Source: Cytophagales bacterium
Lineage (GTDB): Bacteria > Bacteroidota > Bacteroidia > Cytophagales > Cyclobacteriaceae
DNA: 64,000 nt
Direction of reading: 5' to 3'
Assembly (NCBI GenBank): GCA_033344775.1
Contig: JAWPMT010000004.1
Span: 558,001-622,000, forward strand
The notes beneath the pieces were generated by a model. The model worked only from the letters and a program-made list of their open reading frames with translations, was not told where the DNA came from and searched no databases. Each line of letters opens with the position of its first letter. Position 1 is the first letter of the stretch. Position numbers and translations under genes: made by a program. Below are positions 9,501 to 16,690 of this stretch, piece by piece.

Positions 9501-9757
9501 CCATTTTCGGGTTGGCTTCGGTGATCATGACTTATTACGGAGTGAATTACTACTTATCGGGATTACACTCTTATGCCGCGGGTGATCCGGTTCCGATTCC
9601 TGACTGGGTTTACATCGTCGTAACAGCTATCCTGTCCATTACGATAATTGCATATATCCAGCATCGAAGAGTGAACCTATCCTCGACTAAACCATCTGAT
9701 AAAAAGATGGTCATTAAACCAAAAATGGATCTTAAACCTCAATTGAATCAGCAGTGA
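6563..9757 (+). CDS. ccsBA: fused ResB-CcsA cytochrome c synthase (system II)
   Basis: A 1064-residue membrane protein that exports haem and attaches it to CXXCH motifs. The N-terminal half (about 1-480) is the ResB/CcsB part: helices near 20-95, a large periplasmic domain, and LSVNHDWWGTWISYVGYFML. A periplasmic linker (about 490-735) carries a His-rich patch HQGHNHSSD. The C-terminal third (about 740-1040) is CcsA: conserved His near 864 (TIHVSLEAGSYG), the Trp-rich haem-handling motif ESWGRYWGWDAKETWALV near 933-950, and His near 962 (ILHMRI). Fusion of the two subunits is usual in Bacteroidota. It is the first gene of the multihaem operon, which fits a dedicated role in loading the 36 haem sites encoded downstream. 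The next gene overlaps its stop as GTGA. Confidence 0.95.
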   Translation: MNKILKKLLAIGLRLVDTRAAGAYILLFAISIGVATFIENDFGTSAAQKVVYQSWWFTLLLLLFGLSILVNIWKFRMIQQKKWALLMFHLAMIVILIGAGVTRYFGFEGIMHIRENESSNSFLSSETYLQFKVQKGDQLFKFDEQVSFASLGNNDFEEQYLLGTDLIEVKVTEFIPNPQQTLNADPEGKPTLKVVFGGGNGREEYFISQGEAKRIKNLIFNFRGDFRPGAINIRKAGDRLQIQSDEGLTQMVMATQQRDTLLADGTWKPLMLRSLYTANSGRFVFGDYHPQSKVSIVSTDQKVKRESHTALKLDVTVNGDQEELYVYGQKGMPGRVVQAQLSNLAIGVSYGSKPVELPFAIQLHDFQMERYPGTDNAASYASEVRLIDKNQGTEYDYRIYMNHILDYGGYRFFQSSFDRDELGTYLSVNHDWWGTWISYVGYFMLTLGMVLALFSEKSRFYQVQQSLKKMRTAGVVVILFVLLPNLGNAQKVIDQAANQIFISAEHAEKFSKIVVQDHRGRMKPMHTLSREIMRKVVRKESVLGLSADQVILGMFANRRDWLHVPLIKLGKHPKIHEQLGVAGPRARYSDFFTKEGAYKFRDEVREVYSLEPIDRGIYEKELLKIDERVNILNMVFSGRMFRLVPLAGDENNEWTSSMSSHQGHNHSSDADLTVAKRFFDTYRSELVKSLKSGNYAKPDQILRELNAYQEEVGSQVRPSAATINLEIMLNQMNVFNRLAGIYALLGVVFLFFLFFTVFKPQVNLKWAYRIVFGALLLSFVYHTAGLGLRWYVSGRAPWSNGYESMIYIAWTTMLAGILFTRKSWGGLAATSVLAATVLLVALLSHMDPEITPLVPVLKSYWLTIHVSLEAGSYGFLMLGAVIGIINLILFMFLTPSNKDRVNRKVKEMSYLSELTLIGGLIMISTGTYLGGIWANESWGRYWGWDAKETWALVTILVYVFILHMRIIPKLFGLFAYNFATIFGLASVIMTYYGVNYYLSGLHSYAAGDPVPIPDWVYIVVTAILSITIIAYIQHRRVNLSSTKPSDKKMVIKPKMDLKPQLNQQ

Positions 9758-10605
9758 GCAAACTAGGACATAAGATCTACATATGGAGCATGTCACTGAT
9801 TACAGTAGCATTGACGATCTACCTGGCAGTTGCTGGATTCGAATATTATGCTACTCCGGAAACGGACCGTTTCTACCTCGATTCACATGACTGGTTCAAA
9901 CCCAGCGGGATCTTTGGACAGGGTCTGGGGGTTATTGGGACCCTTTTGATGGTCATTGGTGTAGTCATCTATATCTTGAGAAAGCGATACAACTTCCTGA
10001 GTAAGTTCCTTCGCTTGAAGTACCTACTGGAGTTTCATATTTTCCTCTGCACCATCGGGCCGATCATGGTCCTTTTCCATACTGCTTTCAAATTCGGAGG
10101 CATTGTATCGATTGCTTTTTGGAGCATGGTCGCCATCGTGGCAAGTGGGGTCATCGGACGTTTTATCTACATACAGATCCCAAGAACCATTGAAGGCCGG
10201 GAAATGACACTGGGACAGGTCAAGCACATGAAGTCGGTCCTATCCGAAACCCTGCGTGTGAGTTTCGGCCTGGATCAGGACATGAGTCAGTTGATCACCA
10301 GTTTCACGGATGGCACGACAGCCAATGCCTCATACGTTCAACGATATTTCAATCGAAGAAATGCCATTTCTACCATCAAGAAGGCCTTAACGGAAAAAGA
10401 TATCCGTGCACGTGAACGCAGGAACATCCTAAAAATGGTGAATGAGGAAATCACCCTGGCAGGTCGGATCGAACGGCTACAAACAATGCAAAAATTATTT
10501 AAATACTGGCATGTGGCTCACTTACCTTTCGCACTGATCATGTTGATCATTGTGGTGCTTCACGTGGGCGTGGCTATTGCTTTTGGATACACCTGGATTT
10601 TTTAG
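9754..10605 (+). CDS. membrane cytochrome b-type electron carrier
   Basis: A 283-residue protein with about five membrane segments. Two helices carry paired histidines spaced as haem b ligands: LLEFHIFLCTIGPIMVLFH (His pair 14 apart) and YWHVAHLPFALIMLIIVVLH. This arrangement resembles cytochrome b561 / ferric-reductase-like transmembrane domains holding two haems across the bilayer. A charged cytoplasmic loop (about 150-240, with RRNAISTIKKAL and RERRNILKM) separates the helices. The start is GTG at 9754, overlapping the ccsBA stop by four bases. Between an Fe-S flavoprotein and multihaem cytochromes it is the natural path for electrons across the inner membrane. The exact family is not recognised. 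Confidence 0.75.
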   Translation: MSKLGHKIYIWSMSLITVALTIYLAVAGFEYYATPETDRFYLDSHDWFKPSGIFGQGLGVIGTLLMVIGVVIYILRKRYNFLSKFLRLKYLLEFHIFLCTIGPIMVLFHTAFKFGGIVSIAFWSMVAIVASGVIGRFIYIQIPRTIEGREMTLGQVKHMKSVLSETLRVSFGLDQDMSQLITSFTDGTTANASYVQRYFNRRNAISTIKKALTEKDIRARERRNILKMVNEEITLAGRIERLQTMQKLFKYWHVAHLPFALIMLIIVVLHVGVAIAFGYTWIF

Positions 10606-10606
10606 A

Positions 10607-11938
10607 ATGGGATTGTTAGGAGAACAAATATTGGTGTATGGGATCGTCTTTTTGATGTGCGCGATCATCGTGGGCATCTACTTGTACCGTCACCGCAAAG
10701 AAACGAAAGAGACCCTAAAGAAGGTTGCCATCGCTAAAGAAGAAGGCCTTCATGAACCCGTATCGCTGTACCCGCACATAGACCTAAATACATGTATTGG
10801 CAGTGCTGCCTGTATTGTGGATTGCCCGGAAAAAGACATCCTGGGAATGGTCGATGGTAAAGTGACTGTGGTCAATACTTCCAACTGCGTAGGACACGGA
10901 GCCTGTTTCCATGCCTGTCCTGTAGAAGCCATTTCACTCAGGATAGGTACCGATAAGCGTGGTGTAGACCTCCCTCATGTGAATCAAAATTTCGAATCCA
11001 ACATGCATGGCATCTACATTGCCGGCGAATTGGGTGGTATGGGACTTATTAAAAACTCCATTGAACAAGGAAGTCAGGCCGTACAAAACATGGTCAAAAA
11101 CAACAAGCCAAAAAAAGAAGGGGTTTATGATGTGGTGATCATAGGCGCTGGCCCGGCAGGTATCGCCGCGACTTTGGAAGCTAAAAAGCAAGGAATTAAT
11201 GCCATTACACTGGAACAAGAATCACTTGGAGGTACGGTGGCGACCTATCCTAGAAACAAGATCGTTTTGACTTCTCCGATGGAATTACCGCTCCATGGTA
11301 AGGTCAAGATGAAGGTGACCAACAAAGACGAATTGATCACGCTTTGGGAGAAAGTGATCACGGAAAATGATCTAAAAATCCATGAACGTGTCAAAGTAGA
11401 GAGCATAATTCCCATGAAGGATGACACGTTCAAGGTGAAAACCAATGCTGAAGAGACTTACATGGCCAATCATGTGTTGATGGCCATCGGTCGAAGAGGT
11501 AGTCCAAGAAAGCTAGGTTGTCCTGGTGAAGAATCTCAAAAGGTCGCTTATCGATTACTTGACCCTGAGCAGATCTCCGGCAAGAAGATCGTGGTGGTCG
11601 GTGGCGGTGATTCGGCCGTGGAATCTGCGATGCTGCTTAAAGATCAAAATGAGGTGATCCTCTCCTACCGAAAAGACAAGTTTGCCCGGATCAAACCCAA
11701 AAACCGGGAACGCATCATGGAATGCATCGATGGTCAGGAAATTGATATGTGGTACAACTCCAATGTTGTTTCCATTCTGGAAGACCGGGTGCTCATTGAG
11801 CAGGAAGGCTGTACTACCGAAGTGCCGAACGACCTGGTATACATTTTTGCTGGAGGTGAGTTGCCGAGCAATTTTTTACAGAATGCTGGCGTGGAAATCA
11901 CCAAGCGCTTCAATTATATCCTCAAACAGCATGCGTAG
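10607..11938 (+). CDS. membrane-anchored Fe-S flavoprotein, thioredoxin-reductase-like NAD(P)H oxidoreductase
   Basis: The ATG at 10607, one base after the previous stop, gives 443 residues. Order: one N-terminal helix (LVYGIVFLMCAIIVGIYLY); a double ferredoxin domain with CIGSAACIVDCP and CVGHGACFHACP; then a two-dinucleotide-fold flavoprotein with FAD motif VVIIGAGPAGIAA, NAD(P) motif IVVVGGGDSAVES and the closing YIFAGGELPSNF. There is no redox-active CXXC, so it is not a thioredoxin reductase; it is closer to YpdA or ferredoxin reductase-type proteins. Both ferredoxin motifs lack the second canonical Cys (Ser and His stand there). It probably oxidises cytoplasmic NAD(P)H and feeds the cytochrome b upstream. 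Acceptor and direction are inference from the operon. Confidence 0.85.
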   Translation: MGLLGEQILVYGIVFLMCAIIVGIYLYRHRKETKETLKKVAIAKEEGLHEPVSLYPHIDLNTCIGSAACIVDCPEKDILGMVDGKVTVVNTSNCVGHGACFHACPVEAISLRIGTDKRGVDLPHVNQNFESNMHGIYIAGELGGMGLIKNSIEQGSQAVQNMVKNNKPKKEGVYDVVIIGAGPAGIAATLEAKKQGINAITLEQESLGGTVATYPRNKIVLTSPMELPLHGKVKMKVTNKDELITLWEKVITENDLKIHERVKVESIIPMKDDTFKVKTNAEETYMANHVLMAIGRRGSPRKLGCPGEESQKVAYRLLDPEQISGKKIVVVGGGDSAVESAMLLKDQNEVILSYRKDKFARIKPKNRERIMECIDGQEIDMWYNSNVVSILEDRVLIEQEGCTTEVPNDLVYIFAGGELPSNFLQNAGVEITKRFNYILKQHA

Positions 11939-12028
11939 GATTCTGTCAAGAGATAAAGATAACCGCTTAGACGTTCAACCCCGGTTCGCCGGAACGATCG
12001 GTACGCCGAAACGGGAAATCGGCTCAAT

Positions 12029-12049
12029 CCCGCCTGTAAAAGAGGCGGG
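12029..12049 (+). repeat. GC-rich hairpin between the flavoprotein and the first multihaem gene
   Basis: CCCGCCT at 12029-12035 pairs perfectly with AGGCGGG at 12043-12049 across a 7-base loop. No T-tract follows, so it is not a standard terminator; it may act as an mRNA processing or stability element, or be part of an inserted repeat. Confidence 0.5.
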
Positions 12050-12137
12050 ACAGTCGAGTTGGAAATTAATCCCCATTCTGAGCCGTACGCGGAAGCAGGG
12101 GTGCCTGCAAGGCGGGGGATTTTATCCTCTTAGTCTA

Positions 12138-12164
12138 AGATTGCTTCGCAAGCTCGCAATGACG
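12138..12164 (+). repeat. dispersed GTCATTGCGAG-type repeat fragment at the start of the multihaem gene
   Basis: The stretch begins AGATTGCTTCGCAAG and ends CTCGCAATGACG, a form seen as a dispersed palindromic repeat in many bacterial genomes. A related copy lies at 40655-40713. Here it is read in frame and encodes the start (LLRKLAMT) of the likely signal peptide of the 20-haem cytochrome. Confidence 0.6.
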
Positions 12165-13766
12165 GTTCTGTGTTTATCTTTCACATTCACCACCTTCGCC
12201 CAAATCTCTCCTGGGGACCTCACCGATGCACATAAAGAGCTAGAAGGTATGGGTAACTGTACCGAATGCCATGTATTGGGCGAAAGACTTCCCTCGACCG
12301 CCAAGTGTTTGGCCTGTCACGAAGACATCCAGTCCCTAATCGATATGAACCGGGGATATCATGCTAGCAAAGAGGTCGTGGATAAGGAATGTGTGGAATG
12401 TCATAGCGAGCATCATGGACGTGATTTTGACATGATGCGCTTTGACCAAGACAACTTCGATCATGACCTTACAGGCTACGTGTTGGAAGGTGGTCATCTT
12501 GACATTGATTGTCGAGAATGCCACAATCCAGACTACATTATGGCCCCTGAGATTGCCGCCAGGGAAAATACCTTTTTAGGCCTGGAAGAAGACTGTAAAA
12601 CGTGCCACGAAGATTATCACCAAAACACACTGGTAGACGATTGTGCTTCTTGTCATGGTTTTGAGGATTTTCGACCTGCTCCTGGATTTGATCATGATGA
12701 CTCAGCGTTTCCATTGGTTGGCGCACATATAGAAGTGGATTGCATCGAATGTCACGCGATGACTACCAGAAATGGAAAAGAATTTCAGGAATTTACCGGT
12801 CTGGAGTTTAGCGACTGTGTATCCTGTCATGAAGACCCACATGAAAGTCAGTTGGCAGGAACTTGTACCCAATGTCACAATGTAGAAGCCTTTACCACTT
12901 TCATTGGCGACACTGGATTCGATCACAATACCACCAATTTCGAGCTTCGAGGAAAACATCAGGACGTCAGCTGCTTCGAATGTCATCGGGATACCTCAGA
13001 ACCACTTGCTGTCTTCCAGGATCACTTGAATGTTGGGCAAAGCGAATGCATTGCTTGCCACGAGGACATTCATGAAGGTCGTTTTGGGGAAAACTGTGCC
13101 GAATGTCACAATGAAGAAAACTGGCTAATGGCTGGTGTACTGGATGACTTCAATCATGACATGACCAACTACCCACTCTTAGGCATGCACAGAGAGGTTG
13201 ATTGTAAAGAGTGTCACACCACTGAGAAATATACCGACGCTTTGGCCTTCGACAATTGCTTCGATTGCCATGATGACTATCATGAAGGAGAATTCCTGGT
13301 CGATAATGTGCAAACCAATTGCGTGGAATGCCATTCCCTTGAGGTTGGATTCGAAGAAACAATTTATACGATTGAGCAACATCAAGATACTAATTTTCCG
13401 CTGGAAGGTGCACACCTGGCAACACCTTGTTCCGCTTGCCATTTACCAGATGAAGAACCCGCTCACTGGACATTCCGCAACCTGGGAGCTGATTGCATTG
13501 ATTGTCACGACGACATCCATAAAGGTCAGTTTGCTGAGTCAGTCTCGCCTGGTGGCGGAGCAAGCACCACCGACTGCACAATCTGCCATGATTCTGAAGA
13601 CTGGTTCCCACGTCTGTTCGATCACGATAATACCGCATTTGCTTTGGAAGGCCGACATGCCGAAGTAGAATGCACCGCCTGCCACAAGCCTACCCTAATT
13701 GATGGTGAAACTTTTGTTGAATATCAGATCCCAAAATTTGAATGTGTAGACTGTCATTCCTTATAA
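12159..13766 (+). CDS. secreted multihaem cytochrome c, 20 CXXCH motifs
   Basis: I count 20 CXXCH haem-attachment motifs, the last (CVDCHSL) only two residues from the end. The body repeats a unit of the form CxxCHxDxHxGxF-CxxCH-(W)-FDHxxTxFPLxGxH-CxxCH, so extra His residues are available as second axial ligands and a stacked haem wire is likely. The start is uncertain: ATG 12159 is used, giving 535 residues beginning with a short signal peptide ending TFAQ; a TTG at 12141 would give a better, positively charged signal (LLRKLAMTVLCLSFTF); an ATG at 11931 overlaps the preceding stop and stays in frame across about 220 bp of repeat-like sequence. The protein should be periplasmic or cell-surface and move electrons between the inner-membrane module and the outer-membrane barrel. 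Confidence 0.9.
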   Translation: MTVLCLSFTFTTFAQISPGDLTDAHKELEGMGNCTECHVLGERLPSTAKCLACHEDIQSLIDMNRGYHASKEVVDKECVECHSEHHGRDFDMMRFDQDNFDHDLTGYVLEGGHLDIDCRECHNPDYIMAPEIAARENTFLGLEEDCKTCHEDYHQNTLVDDCASCHGFEDFRPAPGFDHDDSAFPLVGAHIEVDCIECHAMTTRNGKEFQEFTGLEFSDCVSCHEDPHESQLAGTCTQCHNVEAFTTFIGDTGFDHNTTNFELRGKHQDVSCFECHRDTSEPLAVFQDHLNVGQSECIACHEDIHEGRFGENCAECHNEENWLMAGVLDDFNHDMTNYPLLGMHREVDCKECHTTEKYTDALAFDNCFDCHDDYHEGEFLVDNVQTNCVECHSLEVGFEETIYTIEQHQDTNFPLEGAHLATPCSACHLPDEEPAHWTFRNLGADCIDCHDDIHKGQFAESVSPGGGASTTDCTICHDSEDWFPRLFDHDNTAFALEGRHAEVECTACHKPTLIDGETFVEYQIPKFECVDCHSL

Positions 13767-14986
13767 TCGGCCTGTTGAGTAGCTTTTGGCTAGCTGCTCA
13801 GGAGAATTCTCCTCATGGAGATGATGGCCCGGCAGACTGTAAAACCTGTCATGTGGCTGGAGATTGGTGGACCCTGGTCGACCCTTTGCCTTTTGACCAT
13901 GACACCACTCAATTTGAGCTGGTGGGCGCTCATGAAGACATTAGTTGTGTCGAGTGTCACCAAACACTTGTCTTCAGTGAAGCTTCACTGGATTGTGCAG
14001 GGTGTCATGAAGATGTACACAGTGGTTCGGTTGGAAGAGATTGCGCCCGTTGCCATGATGAGGACAGCTGGCTGGTCAACGACATTCCACAGATCCATGA
14101 ACAAAATGGATTCCCACTCACCGGATCCCACTCGACATTGAATTGTGTGGATTGTCATGCGAGTGAGATCAATCTGAGGTTTGATCGGCTGGGCAATGAA
14201 TGTGTGAATTGCCACCTTGATGATTTCAATGAAGCAGAAGATCCGAATCATATTGAAAAAGGTTATTCGCTGGAATGCCTGGAATGCCACGATGCCATTG
14301 CTTTTGGCTGGGAAGGTCAAACGCTCGATCACGATTTCTTCCCCTTATTAGGTGGTCACCGTACTGCATGTACCGATTGTCATGTAGATGGCGGTTATGA
14401 TGATGACAACATACCGAATGATTGTTTCGGATGCCATTCAGATGACTACTTCGCTACTACCATGCCTAACCATCAACAAGTGGGCTATGGTCAGGCATGT
14501 GACGACTGTCACGACATATTTTCCTGGAATACACTCAATGCAGGAAATCACGACTTCTTCCCCCTCACAGGAGGACATGACATTAATGATTGTGCTGCCT
14601 GTCATGTGACTGATAACTTCAGTGACGCTGATCCGGATTGTGTGAGTTGTCATCTGGATGATTACAATGCGACTACTGATCCTAATCATTTACAAGTTGG
14701 ATTTTCGACAGATTGTATCGACTGTCATAACATCAATGATTGGGAAGATGCCAATTTTGATCACGACAACATGTACTTCCCGATTACAAGGGGCAATCAC
14801 GCGCGGGGTGTATGGAACGAATGTACGGTGTGTCATATCAACCCGAATGACTACTCCATATTCAGCTGTCTGGAATGTCATGAACACAACCGTAATGACA
14901 TGGACGATGAGCATGATGACGTTTCCGGATACAGCTACGTCAGTTCCGAATGTTTAAGGTGCCACCCTAACGGAGAGGAGGATTAA
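13742..14986 (+). CDS. secreted multihaem cytochrome c, 16 CXXCH motifs
   Basis: A 414-residue protein with signal peptide MCRLSFLIIGLLSSFWLAAQ and 16 CXXCH motifs by my count. Repeats of the type CxxCH-LDDYNATTDPNHxQVGF-CxxCH and HDFFPLTGGHxxxxCxxCH supply regularly spaced extra His. Its ATG lies 25 bp inside the preceding gene: the bases coding the last CVDCH motif of the 20-haem protein are read in the next frame as the signal peptide start, so translation is tightly coupled. With its partner it gives 36 haem sites in two adjacent genes. Role: electron transfer through the periplasm or across the outer membrane. It resembles tandem cytochrome c3/c7-type repeat proteins; no catalytic site is visible. 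Confidence 0.92.
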   Translation: MCRLSFLIIGLLSSFWLAAQENSPHGDDGPADCKTCHVAGDWWTLVDPLPFDHDTTQFELVGAHEDISCVECHQTLVFSEASLDCAGCHEDVHSGSVGRDCARCHDEDSWLVNDIPQIHEQNGFPLTGSHSTLNCVDCHASEINLRFDRLGNECVNCHLDDFNEAEDPNHIEKGYSLECLECHDAIAFGWEGQTLDHDFFPLLGGHRTACTDCHVDGGYDDDNIPNDCFGCHSDDYFATTMPNHQQVGYGQACDDCHDIFSWNTLNAGNHDFFPLTGGHDINDCAACHVTDNFSDADPDCVSCHLDDYNATTDPNHLQVGFSTDCIDCHNINDWEDANFDHDNMYFPITRGNHARGVWNECTVCHINPNDYSIFSCLECHEHNRNDMDDEHDDVSGYSYVSSECLRCHPNGEED

Positions 14987-14987
14987 G

Positions 14988-16637
14988 ATGAATTTTTTAA
15001 AAGTAATGACCAAGAACTGGTCCGCGTTTGAAACGCAGATCATTAGTCATCCTGCACCTACGCGGCCCAGTTTTAAACAAGGACGAGTGTGTGGCTACCT
15101 ATTAGTTTTACTAGCCATCCTGTTGCCTACTCTTTCGTTCTCTCAATCAGGCAAAACACAAACAGGTATGGTTTCATATGTTACCTCAACAAGGGTGTAC
15201 GTCAAGTTTGATAACACACAGACCATACAGAAGGGCGATACGCTTTACAGCTTCCAGGACAACAAGCTGGTTCCTGCTGCTGTGGTGGGACAAAAGTCCT
15301 CGCTTTCTATTGTGGCTACATCAATAGCTGAGCAAAAGCTGAGCAAAGGAGATCTATTGCAGTTCAATGGAAAAAACTTGAAAACTAAGGATACCAATGT
15401 TCCTGAAAAGAAAATACTGGTCAGGAAAAAAGATCCGATCAGGGGTTCTATATCCGCAGGTTCCAATGTACAGGCCTCCTCGGCCACCGATTTCGATGCC
15501 AGGAACCTGGCCAGAGTTAGATTACGCATGAATGAGATCAATGATTCCCGGTTCTCATTGTCAACGCACTTAATATACCGACAAAACCTGGAAGCTTCTG
15601 AAGACACGATCTATCAAAGTCCGGGGTTATTCAATGTCTATAACCTGTTCTTGAAATACGAAAAAGAGGACGATTATTCTATTGGAGTTGGGCGTAAGAT
15701 CAACCGAAGGGTTGCTTCCCTGGGCATGATCGATGGAGTGCACCTTGAGAAGCAATTAGGCAGTTTTCATGTAGGCGGTATCGCCGGTTTTCGGTCCAAT
15801 TTCCAGAACAATGGATTCAACACCAACATGCCCCAAATGGGTGGATACCTGGGTGTTTCTCATCAAGGAAAAGAAAACTCATTTGACTTCACCGTTGGCT
15901 TATTGGAACAAAAGAATGGAAATGCCATTGATCGCAGGTATGTCTATGTCCAGGGCACTGCCAGTCTGGGATATGGATTCAGCCTGTTCTCTTCAGCCGA
16001 AATGGATTTGTACACCCTCAATTCAGACCTGACTCAGGGCGGTAATCGGTTGACCAACTTTCATATTTCTGCGAATTATCGACTCAATAAAATGGTTCGA
16101 TTTTCGGCCAACTATGACACCAGAAAACAAATTATCTTTTACGAAACCTTCCAGACAAATCTTGAACGATTGATTGCAGATGATGAAGCCAGGCAAGGAA
16201 TAAGAGCCAGGGTAACAATCAGACCATTCAAGCGCGTAACCTTAGGCGCAGCTTATGGCAAACGTTATCAAAATAACATGGCCAATGCTTCTGATAATTA
16301 CAACCTATTTGGTTCTATCAGAAACATGCCAGTCATTGGTGGTGTGATCAGCGCCAACCTGAATGTCAATCAATCGAACTATCTGAATTCGGTTTCCACG
16401 ACATTGAGGCACAGTCGCTATTACTTTAGAACTAAAGTAAGTGCATCTACTTACTTGAGAAGCGTGGCCTACTCACACAATCCGGAAAGAGACGTGACCA
16501 TCTTGCAACAATTTGCTGGGACGCAGTTCAATTACTTCTTCGGCGACAAATTCTCACTAGGGGGATTAATAGAATTCTCCCTAAGACAATCAGAGTATAA
16601 AAACCGATTCAATATTCAATTGACCAAAAGATTTTAA
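14988..16637 (+). CDS. outer-membrane beta-barrel protein of the multihaem operon
   Basis: A 549-residue protein starting one base after the 16-haem gene, behind a strong GGAGAGGAG ribosome-binding site. A hydrophobic signal (GYLLVLLAILLPTLSFS) lies at about residues 36-52, after an unusually long polar N-terminus. Residues about 53-140 form a small strand-rich N-terminal domain; from about 150 on, alternating aromatic/hydrophobic strands and the terminal phenylalanine (LTKRF) mark a beta-barrel inserted by the BAM machinery. I do not recognise a named family, and no sequence kinship to MtrB/PioB is claimed. By position it is the best candidate for the pore or sheath that lets the multihaem proteins reach the cell surface. 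Confidence 0.75.
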   Translation: MNFLKVMTKNWSAFETQIISHPAPTRPSFKQGRVCGYLLVLLAILLPTLSFSQSGKTQTGMVSYVTSTRVYVKFDNTQTIQKGDTLYSFQDNKLVPAAVVGQKSSLSIVATSIAEQKLSKGDLLQFNGKNLKTKDTNVPEKKILVRKKDPIRGSISAGSNVQASSATDFDARNLARVRLRMNEINDSRFSLSTHLIYRQNLEASEDTIYQSPGLFNVYNLFLKYEKEDDYSIGVGRKINRRVASLGMIDGVHLEKQLGSFHVGGIAGFRSNFQNNGFNTNMPQMGGYLGVSHQGKENSFDFTVGLLEQKNGNAIDRRYVYVQGTASLGYGFSLFSSAEMDLYTLNSDLTQGGNRLTNFHISANYRLNKMVRFSANYDTRKQIIFYETFQTNLERLIADDEARQGIRARVTIRPFKRVTLGAAYGKRYQNNMANASDNYNLFGSIRNMPVIGGVISANLNVNQSNYLNSVSTTLRHSRYYFRTKVSASTYLRSVAYSHNPERDVTILQQFAGTQFNYFFGDKFSLGGLIEFSLRQSEYKNRFNIQLTKRF

Positions 16638-16656
16638 AGTCCCCGCCTTTTAGTCA

Positions 16657-16672
16657 CCCCTTTACAAAGGGG
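16657..16672 (+). repeat. short hairpin between barrel and lipoprotein genes
   Basis: CCCCTTT (16657-16663) pairs with AAAGGGG (16666-16672). The flanking run GGGGGATTTAAG resembles intergenic sequence near 35720. It may be a small dispersed repeat or a weak attenuator inside the operon. Confidence 0.4.
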
Positions 16673-16690
16673 GATTTAAGCATATTAATC

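Noticed and set aside
10550-10606. Upstream extension of the Fe-S flavoprotein frame
   Set aside because: The first 19 codons overlap the cytochrome b gene; the ATG at 10607 follows its stop and starts a clean membrane anchor.
12029-12049. Hairpin considered as a rho-independent terminator splitting the cytochrome operon
   Set aside because: No T-tract follows, and the flanking genes clearly belong together.
12863-14957. Many alternative frames within the multihaem genes (Met/Ile/Asp- or Cys-rich)
   Set aside because: They are by-products of the repeated TGxxxxTGTCAT codons of the haem motifs.
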